Shown here: piece by piece, positions 55,401 to 64,000 of the stretch
How positions within the stretch are numbered: the first letter of the stretch is position 1
How the letters are laid out: each line of letters opens with the position of its first letter
Position numbers and translations under genes: made by a program
The notes under the pieces: model-generated
The model's input: only the letters and a program-made list of their open reading frames with translations
The model's database searches: none
Told to the model about the DNA's origin: nothing
Source of the DNA: Aquila chrysaetos chrysaetos
Lineage: Eukaryota > Chordata > Aves > Accipitriformes > Accipitridae
Direction: 5' to 3'
NCBI RefSeq assembly: GCF_900496995.4
Contig: NC_044009.1
Location: forward strand, 34,433,505 to 34,497,504
DNA: 64,000 nucleotides

Positions 55401-58200
55401 TCTTCAGTGGCCAGGAAATTAAGTTTATAAAGAAAAATACATAGACTTGAAAGAACTGAATGACAGCTGCTACTCGCCACATTGAAATGGTTGTCCCAAT
55501 GACATAACCACAGAAAACAGGTTCTTTTCCTCATTTGCTCTCCTGATTTACAGTTAACGCTCTCTTCACAATCTTCTCAAACAGAACCAGCGTAATGACA
55601 AATTACAAAACTGTCCTTATGCCATTTCAGCCTCAAAATGCAAAGAAACAAAAAGAAATTATTTCTGAAAAAAACAGACATTTTTAATATATTTGGTATC
55701 AAAAGACACGCTTAGTCCAGTAGAACTCGAACATTCCTCAGTGCTAACAGCACTTTTGCCTTCTCTTCCTCACAGCACATTTGAAATAAGCCACTTGAAT
55801 CAGTATAAAACTTTCTCCAGCACATATTTTGTCTCCCATAGCCACACATTGAGACATCTGGAACACACTGTTGCACCTGTAAAGTAGACTGTATACCTTT
55901 TAGTCACAAACAATAATTATTTTTTTTTGTTCTGCAGAGAGAGCTTATGTTTTCCATTTTTCCTGTTTGACTTCTCCAAATATTTCTGAGGAAAGACTCA
56001 AATATATAAACAGACTTATAAAACTCTTGAGTTTCACTGAGGCTAGAAGTCTGAAGGAGACATCACATCTGGTAGGCCCACCAAGTGTTTGGGAAACCAA
56101 ACTTCAGGCTGAAAGCTGTATTTTGGTTCTTTTTAGTAAGTAGCTCTTCTTAATCGTACAACTTCTTTATGAATACTTTTGTGTTCAGCATACAATATGA
56201 TGAACAGCTATGGCTTCTCAAACTTTATTGTGTAGCAGCCACTGCTGGATATTCATTTCTTTAATCTCTTCGCATCATATTAATACATACCTGATTGCAA
56301 ACGAACACCATGGTATAAAGTAATTTGAAATAATTAGCTGGAACAGCTTTTTAAGTCTCAGGCTATCACAAAAGACAATCTGACTGAGCACCAGAAGCAC
56401 AACCATTACAATCATTTTGGGGACCATGGGTATTTTGATCAGACAGGAGGAACTTGAGATTCTTCCAAGGTGTAGAGAATCACTGCTAGGAACTATTGCA
56501 ACTAAATGGAAAACATATTCTGCTATGTTGACTCTTACTGGATCACTCAGGTGGTTCTGAGTACAGAGTCAGGTCCCATAAGCCTCTCTGGCATGACCAG
56601 AGTCAGAAGCACTACAGATGATTAGACATTTTGGTCTAGATAGGTGAATCGAGATTTCCAAAGGTACTTAAAATTGTGTACCCACTGAAACTAGCAGATG
56701 CTAGGCATATGCTTTGTCAGCGTAGGTCTTTTTTTTTCTTAGAATTAACCACTGAGAAGCATTAAAACCTTGCAGATAATCTCTCAAAATATTATTAAAC
56801 TGCAACTTGGCTACCAAAAGCTTGCTAACATTCAGGTACATTTTATCACAAGACCAAGATCATAATTTGACTGTACTATATTTTGAGAGACAGTGATGAT
56901 CACTACTTAAATGTTTAGAAAACAAAGCATGGATTGGCTGAAATATATATATATCTGTTGTGATTCCTACTCACTGGGAAAAGGAAAATTCATCCCAGGG
57001 GTGGGCGGGGGTTTGTTTTGGTTTTCTTTGTTATTGTTGTTGGTAAAACGGGAGAGTGCACAGTATACCAGATAGATATTTAAGTGGAGCTGTAAGACAT
57101 TCTGAAACTCTGGTCATGCATCTCACAGCATATATGGGATACTAGTTTGAAAAGTAATATAAAAGACTGTCATTTCACTGTGATTTTACTTTATAAAAGT
57201 GGACTTATCTATACACAGAAAATCACATTAAGCAAGCTGTGAATTTGCAGCACATTAGATCCTCCGTTGTAAATTTACACTGAGCTGCATGGAACCACTG
57301 TCAGGGCACACTAATGGTATTCTTAAGGTAAACTGATATAGCTAGCCCAGTGTAAATTCGTAACTAGTAGTAACCACTGCCTTCAAGGAGAATGGTATAC
57401 AATAGTGAGTAGAGCATAAGTTTTTATCTAGATAAAGTCTATTACTTTCCATATAGGCAAACCTTTAATGTTTGTAAATACTTTGGGTTACTCTAAAGGA
57501 GATGTATCTATTATAAAAAGTTACTAAGCCACTTCTAGATACAGATTACTTAAAGAACAGCAGCAAAATGCTAAATGCTGTGCTTAATCTGCCGGAGCAG
57601 AATGAAGGAACAAGCAGCACAACTTCAGTGAAAGCTCTGACAAGTATTTTGAAGGCAAGACTAAGAAAGAACATTTGCTATCTCCCCTGGCTTTGAGTCT
57701 CTTCCTCTTGCTTTAGCGGATCACATACATTTTCTGTTCCATTTCTCAAGTTGTAAAATACCTGCCCCTCTCTCTTGATAACTGCTAGTGTTCCGCAAGT
57801 AGAGGGGGAAAAAGCTAAGATGGGCCAAACCAAAAGCACAAACCACACCACTCAATAATTACATTTTGAGGCTAGAATTCTTCTCTTAAAATAATTCCAG
57901 AAACTCCCACAGCTTTCTGACTGCTTGGTGATGCTCAGCTTCTTAAACAATCAAAGGCTTTATAGTTTTGATTCACAGGTTATTCTCAGTCTTTTCCACC
58001 AATTAGTCCTACTATCTCAAAATTCTCCTTGGAAATGGAATTACCTGATGTGATAAGCCAGAGTCATCTTCAGAGCTAAATTTTAAACTTTTATCCAATA
58101 CTTCGATTTTTCTGGTCTTAATTTAAATTTCCCTTTTGCAGACTTACACATCCACCTCTATTTTATGCCAAGAACCAGTGCCAAAGAAATAAACATGAGA
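52440..58200. other. GCG-DPP4 intergenic region
   Basis: About 5.8 kb. An old palindromic repeat-like segment lies at 57245-57360. I see no supported gene. Short hydrophobic frames on the minus strand near 55.3 kb are not supported by splice sites or homology I can recognise. Confidence 0.6.
57245..57360. repeat. ancient sauropsid interspersed repeat, palindromic type
   Basis: GATCCTCCGTTGTAAATTTA then CACTGAGCTGCATGGAACC resembles the GATCCTCAGCTGGTGTAAAT... repeat that is common in sauropsid introns, with a mirrored half ending in CAGTGTAAATTCG. Confidence 0.5.
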
Positions 58201-58680
58201 CCTTCCTGCAATTTTACCAGTCTTTCCGTGGCTTGATTGCCAGAGAAAGAAGTTCAACGAGCAGAAACTTTACAAGAAATGCTGGTGTTACCAAAGCGTT
58301 AGGGGCTCTGCCATTAGCGTTTGAAAGGCATTTCACTCTGGGGCCTCCGGGCGGCCGTTATCCGATTTCCTACAGATATCCTCTCAGTGTCAAAGCTCCC
58401 TCCTCTTTAAGGTACAGCTGTGTCACCGCGCTCCAAGCGTTTGAACCGAAGGAGAAACCGCAGCTCAAAACCCAACGCGCGAAGCTGCAAAGCCAGCAGG
58501 AAATCCGAGACCTCGCACAAACCGCCGGTGCCTGGCGCTGCTCGCTTCCTGCAAGGGACCAGCTCCCGCCCAGGCGCCCAGCGCCGCTCACAGGGCAAGT
58601 CCCCGAGGGCAGCGGCAGGATCGCGGAGCCACCGCCCGGCTCCTGCGCCCGGGGCCGCGGCCCCGCCCCGCCCCGCTCCG

Positions 58681-58878
58681 CCAGCCCCGCTGCTCCGCTC
58701 CGCTCCCCTCCGCCCCGCTCCGCTCCCCTCCGCCCCGCTCCGCCAGCCCCGCTGCTCCGCTCCGCTCCCCTCCGCCCCGCTCCGCCAGCCCCGCTGCTCC
58801 GCTCCGCTCCCCTCCGCCCCGCTCCGCCAGCCCCGCTGCTCCGCTCCGCTCCCCTCCGCCCCGCTCCGCCAGCCCCGC
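58681..58878 (+). repeat. 42-bp GC-rich minisatellite in the DPP4 5' UTR/promoter
   Basis: The unit begins CCAGCCCCGCTGCTCCGCTC and is 42 bases long. Full copies start at 58681, 58743, 58785 and 58827, and a partial copy starts at 58869. The first copy carries an extra 20-base duplication of its own end. The array stops six bases before the DPP4 ATG. Confidence 0.95.
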
Positions 58879-58884
58879 CGCGCC

Positions 58885-58890
58885 ATGCAG
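58885..58890 (+). CDS. DPP4: DPP4 exon 1, coding part (Met-Gln)
   Basis: ATG in a CGCGCCATG context, then CAG and the donor GTGGGT. Confidence 0.88.
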
Positions 58891-59066
58891 GTGGGTTAGG
58901 GGGGAGAGAGGGCGGGGGGGCGGCCGCGCACTCGGGCCCTGCGCGGCAGCGGCTGCCGCCTGACGGGACTTCTCCTTGCAGACCTTCCTGAAGTGGCTGC
59001 TGGGGATCCTGGGGGTCGCCGTCGTCGTCACGGTCATCGCCGTGCCCCTGGCTCTGCTCACCGGCG
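58885..59066 (+). CDS. DPP4: DPP4, dipeptidyl peptidase 4, N-terminal exons (gene continues past window)
   Basis: Two coding exons: 58885-58890 (ATG CAG, then GTGGGT) and 58982-59066 (after CTCCTTGCAG, ending GGCG-GTAAGT). Together they encode MQTFLKWLLGILGVAVVV and then TVIAVPLALLTG. This is a short cytoplasmic tail followed by a type II signal-anchor membrane helix. Human DPP4 also has only two codons in exon 1, and the sequence aligns with its MKTPWKVLLGLLG start. Position after GCG and orientation fit DPP4, with FAP already accounted for. The product is a cell-surface and shed exopeptidase that removes X-Ala or X-Pro dipeptides from peptides such as GLP-1 and GLP-2. The propeller and catalytic exons lie beyond 64000. 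Confidence 0.92.
58982..59066 (+). CDS. DPP4: DPP4 exon 2, membrane anchor
   Basis: 85 nt, ends one base into a codon. GC-rich codons reflect its place in the CpG island. Confidence 0.93.
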
Positions 59067-62000
59067 GTAAGTCCGCGGCGGGGCCGGGGGGTCCCGGCGA
59101 CCGCCGGGGCTCGGGGGATCCGCAGCCGCGAAGCCCACTGCTGCGGGGGGAAAGTTTTACTGAAAGTTTAGTGCTTCAGGGAACGGGGTTGATAGAGCTG
59201 GAGGTCCTGGGAAACTGGGAGGTACTTTGTCAAGAAGGTGTCTCACCTGGGAGGATGGGGGGTCCGGGGGGGCGTGGGGGGTGGATGTGTGTGCGCGCGC
59301 GTAGAAAGTCCCTTGATTACCGTGCGGGCTGAGAAAGTATTACTTATAAGCATTATCGTTTTCAGCATTTTCCTTTCCTATTGCAGCTGCAGGCTGTAGA
59401 ACCAGCAGTAAAATGCCAGTTAGTCAATTTTCTAGGGTGCATTGAAGAGATAAGATTATATTCCCTCTAATTTGCTTTGTTTGCACAACTTTTGTTAACG
59501 TTATTGAGTGAAATTATATGCACAGCACAGTTACAGAGGTCAGAAAAGTAGGAAGAGATCTGGAATGTGGTTTTGGACTCTGATCGGTTTGTACTTTCTA
59601 GGTTGTCCTTGTAGCTCTGGATGTTAATGTGAAACAGCATGGAATCCTAATAAAGCACAGCATTGCTTCCAGCTGGTAGGGCAGAGCTGCGGGTTAATCA
59701 CTCTTTTTGTGTTCTTCCGGTTAACAGCTGAGCAGTTGTGATACCTAGAATTCAGCACTGCAAACTCTAAGGAAACAAAGTGGTTTTTTCTAGACTAGAG
59801 CTTTGTCTAGACTCTGTTCGTGAGGTGCACCCCAAGAAGTGTGAAAATGTGTATGTTGATCTTGACCGCATGTTCAGAAATGAACACAGCAATTGCTTAT
59901 GTGCACAGAAAGTTCTGGTGGGTTTTTTGTATGTCAGTTAAAGAGGCAAAGCTTGTGTCACTAGTGTTCATGTGGCGTAATTTATGTTAAACTTTTTTGC
60001 AATTCAGCTCTGTCATTATTAATATCACAATCATTAAAAACTAGATTTTCAAAGTCCAGATATGTGAATGACTTATTTTCTGGGTTAAAACTTGCATCAG
60101 TGGATGCTGACTCTCTTTTCTGTTATTTTGGGGCAACTTCTTGCCACTTATCTCAAAAAAGCATATTTGGGGGGGGTGACAGAAAATACTCTTAGTTTCA
60201 GAAGTTGGGAAGAGCAGGAGAAAGGGACTTGATAACTTATCAGATGCATGTGTGCAGGCATAACACCTAGTGAAAGAATTCAGTATGCAGGCCTGAACTC
60301 TGCTGAAGAGTTGGTGCTTTTCTGCCTTAATGCCGCTGCTACATCTTACTGAAAATCAGATGGGTTTTCTTCTTTCATAAATTGTAGCATATGAATCCTT
60401 TTGCTGTAGAAGTGGCTGCAATTCGGAATCAGTCATTGAGTTATATAGTAAATAGATTTTACTTTAAAGAGGCACTTCTGTTGGATGACATACAGAATAT
60501 CACCATGCTGTCAGCCTTGGCTTGCGTCATGTTGGTTGTAAAAGGGTAGGGCAATGCATCACTCTTTTTACTGTTGGCTCAAATTAATGTGTGAGAAATT
60601 ACCTAGCATGCCCAGGTAGTTCACTAGGCCCCTCTGGATAAAATAAGGATTGAGATGAAGAGGTGCCAGTTCAAAAACTTGAATTCCTCTCTGTTCCCAA
60701 ATTGGGCTAGCAGTAACATCTGAATAACAACTGTGACCATTACAGTTCAGGAACTGCAGGGTGCTTTTGCATTTTTGACTGAAGAGTGCTAAAGAAATGT
60801 TTTCTGTTAGCTGAGAGTATACAGGTGGTGCACTTGTAATTACTCCTTTATAGGTGAGACCACTTAATCACTGACGGTTTGATTATATGACTTTCATGAA
60901 GGACCTCGGGGCATCCAAGTCAGCTGAGGATGCCTCCTGGGTCAGTCAGTACAGGTGCTGGCCTGAGTACAAAATGAAAGGTGGCAAAATTGAGGGGTGG
61001 TGGGGAGGAGGAGCAGTTCACATGACTGTGACTATGACTATGTGAAATCAAAATCTGCTCGCAAAAAAGTCATTGTAATTGCAATCAAGTCTTTATTTCA
61101 TGCCAATGGTTCAAGCATTGTGCAGGGAGTTAAAATGATGATTATTGATAGACACAGATAATTTTGAGTTTGGATTTCTTACCTTTGGCCTGCTGTTCTT
61201 CTCCCCTTCATGCTTCTCAATGTACTTTAATTTCTTAAGCTTAGTAGTCACACAGCACAGAATTAGTTTGATAAATGGGCTTCAGTGCTGGGAAAGGTTG
61301 TGAAATTTTGCCACTCCAGAGGAGGTCTGGCCTGTTGGCTGGACTGTAGGCCTGGCAAGTGGAACTTCTGCTTTTTCTCTTGCAGCTGTTTAGCATGGGC
61401 AAATACTACAGACTTAAATTTGCAAAAGGGTTCCCTAATTTTGGGTGCAGCTCTTCACTATTTACCTTGAAGGTCTTCAGCCAGAACTGTGTACAAAATT
61501 CTATATTTTTTGTTTATAGCCACTGCCTATTTTGCTACCTTATTTTATATTTAATAACCACATGGGGCTACTTGCATCAGACAGTTTAATGTCAAAACAG
61601 CCTTGGGGCTTGTATTTGAAGTCTGTTGATGAAAGCATTGTTATGCTTTGAGGAGCTAATCAAGAGGTGACTACAGTAGCAAGTGGTTACCCTTAAAGCA
61701 TGAGTATTTTCGAAAAAAAGTGTGGTCTGTCTGTTCATGATTCACTTACCCATTTACTTTTGCTTCTCCCATTTTTTTCTCCTGTAACTTTCTGTGCAAA
61801 AGGCAGATTGAAACATCCAGTGGCCATACACCTTTACCTCTTGTCTAATAGCAGTTCTTGTTAGGGCCAGCTGGGCAGGAAGGCCAGGAGCGAGAGGAAG
61901 AGTAGCCAATGCTGAGAGCAGGAAGGAGACAGTGCAGTACCTAGTATCATTCTGCTGCCATGAGCAAGTCATAAACAGCCTTATAGTGGGGGGTCCTGTA

Positions 62001-64000
62001 CAACTGTCTGGTCGCAAACCAGATTCCTTTGCCCAGAGGTCTAATTCTCCAAGAGTGAGATAGTCACTAAATGAGAAGGCTCATCACTGTCATGATTAGA
62101 TGATACTGTGCATGGGCCTCTGTGGTCTTTTGATAGAAATGTGCCTAGAAGAGGTTGGAAAAGCACAGCAAGTGCTGGGGAAGTTAATGACCTTAAGGTG
62201 CCTGAGGGTACTTTGTGAGTCTGATGCCTAACTGATCTGTTGGTTATTACTAGTGGCTGGTAGAAAGCTACTACAAGTACAGATAAGAGTTACTGGCAGC
62301 AGGGATCCAGTAAGTTCAGGTTGTCATCCTGGATTTGAAGTTGGAGAATGTTGGGACTGCTGAGACAGCTTTGTGCTTCAAGGACTCAAGAGAGGTGAGG
62401 TTGCTGATCTTCCTCACAGCTGTGTTAATGTATAACTGAAAAGGAATAAAAGTCTCTGAAAGGCTGTCATCATTGTTCTGTGGGGCATGGTCCTATCTGC
62501 AGTCTTCCCCTGTTTATCCTCTCTGCATTCTGTTCTGAACTAGGCAAATTTGTGACTGGGTGGTGTGGAGGAGTATCTATTGCCAATGTCAACACCCTGC
62601 TTACAACTGAACAGTATGTTTAAAATACAGAGAGGCTTCTGGCTGATAAACAACCATCATATTGGAAGACCTGTGCCATAAGATGAATGAATCTGGCAGC
62701 TGTCATCTGTCACGGTTTTCTTGGGATTAAGGGGTCCTGTATTATTCCAGTCTCTGAAAGGCATTAGGTTTAAGGGTGTTTAGGGAGAAAGCTAGAAAAT
62801 CTGTAAGGGAATTTAAATCTATGGATCAGAAATTGATCTTTGAAGTAGAACCTCTTTGAATCTAGATTCAAAGATTAAGGTTTAGATAAGAATCTTGACT
62901 CTGTGGGGTTTTGTTTTTTTTTAGAGAACTGTCACATAAATGGTGAGCAATAGTTAATTCCAGTAACCTAGCTTTGAAGGACTTCAATCAAAATCATGGC
63001 TGAAGTTCTCTCCAAAGTTGTGTGGGAGATATAGTAGGTTAATTGCCTTGTTGTGAGTATGCTGTGGACTTGTCTGACCAAACAGTCTTTTGGTTTGAAT
63101 TGAACTAACTATTCTCTTTTCCCCATGTATTCGTGCACCTTGCACTGCATTGCAGGATCCTTGTAGTCTTCATGTTATGTGTGGATATATTACTTTTTGA
63201 GCTAGTGAAGGAAAAGATAGCAAATGGAAATGTTTTCCTGCTATATGTCCTTGACTTCTGTAACTGTCATTTAACTCGGTTATTTACCTTAATACAAATG
63301 TTGAGTAATGTAATACAAAAAAATTTACCAGCAGTGGATTGCTATCTGTAGAACACTTCTGGTATTTTTATTTCCTTGCTTTGCATGAGATGGGGAAAAT
63401 TTGAGAGGGACTCTAGAGCTATTGATTACAAAGTTAATGATTACCTCCCTCTGGGGAAATCTCTGCAGCCCCAGAGAGTGATACCTGGGTGAGCTGCCCT
63501 GGGAGATGTCGCGGTGCTCACCCATTGGTTATGGTCTCTCCTGGATACCCAGTGGCCGATACTGGGTATCAGGTGGGATTCTGGGTTAGGTGAACCTTTG
63601 GCCTGACCTAGCACAGTCATTTTTTACTTTCGTCTTTGCTGGAAATCCGTTTCTGTGCTCTAATTGTCACATCTCAGGCAGTAACTGGGGGCTTGAGTGT
63701 AGGGGGGAAGGTTTTTGAGTGCTTTTTTACGCACGTTGGAAGAGAAACGGGAAGAAGGTTTGGAAAAAATAGCCTGAAATGTCACTTACTTTTCTGACTA
63801 ACAACTGAATCAGTCAGATTTCCCTTCTTGCATCTCTCACGCTGCTCCTAAATTACATTCTTAGATTGCAGATCATTCTTGCTCTTGTTCTGCTGTCACT
63901 TAAAAAGGGTGATACTCATTCACCTTTTCTGATTTTTATCGTTTCTCTATCCCTTTCTTTCTCATTACTGCTGAGCATCATGCTTGTACTTGTCTTTCCG
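59067..64000. other. DPP4 intron 2 (incomplete)
   Basis: At least 4.9 kb without any frame resembling DPP4 exon 3. An old CR1-type fragment lies at 63400-63630. Nothing else is recognisable. Confidence 0.65.
63400..63630 (+). mobile_element. old CR1-type LINE 3' end
   Basis: GGTGAACCTTTGGCCTGACC then TAGCACAGTCATTTTT resembles the 3' end of old sauropsid CR1 elements (GGACCTTTGGTCTGACCCAGTATGGCCATTCT). The upstream border is uncertain. Confidence 0.55.

Larger units (their letters stand above)
58330..59330. promoter_or_regulatory. DPP4: CpG island at the DPP4 promoter
   Basis: Sharp rise in GC and CpG density compared with the AT-rich flanks, covering the DPP4 start codon and first intron. 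It contains several CCGCCCC/CCCCGCCCC Sp1-type boxes (for example 58660-58680). I see no TATA box near the start codon. The transcription start is not determinable here. Confidence 0.85.

Noticed and set aside
55228-55482. 84-residue hydrophobic frame on the minus strand
   Set aside because: Hydrophobicity is common in AT-rich random frames. No recognisable family or splice sites, and an unrelated frame is open on the opposite strand.
56635-56720. Possible old interspersed repeat (GAGATTTCCAAAGGTACTTA)
   Set aside because: Resembles a reptile repeat phrase but the match is too short and diverged to list.
58233-59061. Several 150-250-residue open frames on both strands with repeated Pro/Ala/Arg or Gly/Glu/Ser motifs
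   Set aside because: They arise because the 42-bp minisatellite unit is a multiple of three and GC-rich, so every frame lacking a stop stays open. Only the short DPP4 frame has splice sites and homology.

Overview
The window is vertebrate genomic DNA with multi-exon genes, and it almost certainly comes from a bird. The proglucagon protein has the avian layout and its residues match what I recall of chicken proglucagon. The CR1 LINE 3' ends are of the avian type, and interspersed repeats are sparse and mostly old. I recall position 16 of chicken glucagon as Ser; here it is Thr, so the species is probably not chicken. I cannot name the species from sequence alone.

Three genes lie head to tail on the + strand. 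(1) FAP (fibroblast activation protein alpha, a membrane serine protease) enters already in progress at base 1 and ends at the stop at 32103-32105. Its 23 exons join into one open frame of 698 residues, colinear with human residues 63-760, and the catalytic Ser624, Asp702 and His734 fall exactly in register. (2) GCG (proglucagon) has a TATA promoter and a non-coding first exon near 40140-40270. Five exons carry coding sequence up to GLP-2 and a sixth ends it (45230-51956), giving 206 residues that contain glucagon, GLP-1 and GLP-2. (3) DPP4 (dipeptidyl peptidase 4) begins in a CpG island at about 58.3-59.3 kb. Only its two-codon first coding exon and the membrane-anchor exon are inside the window; the rest lies beyond 64000.

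The order FAP-GCG-DPP4 is the conserved vertebrate arrangement. It places an incretin gene between two paralogous prolyl dipeptidases. DPP4 removes His-Ala from GLP-1 and His-Ala from GLP-2, and both N-termini are intact here.

Non-coding regions: FAP introns hold a degenerate ERVL-like LTR on the minus strand (about 20.1-20.95 kb), a CR1 3' end (25.8 kb) and several copies of an old sauropsid repeat (4.4 and 7.3-8.0 kb). The FAP-GCG interval (32.4-40.1 kb) holds two CR1-type fragments. The GCG intron after the GLP-1 exon holds an L2-like 3' end that supplies poly(A) signals. The DPP4 5' region holds a 42-bp GC-rich tandem repeat that runs up to the start codon.

The most interesting points are a frame-neutral 54-nt exon in the IP-1 spacer of proglucagon, a read-through stop at the GLP-1 exon donor with a possible L2-derived polyadenylation site downstream, the DPP4 promoter minisatellite, and a triple palindrome in the LTR. 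I found no convincing new protein-coding system.
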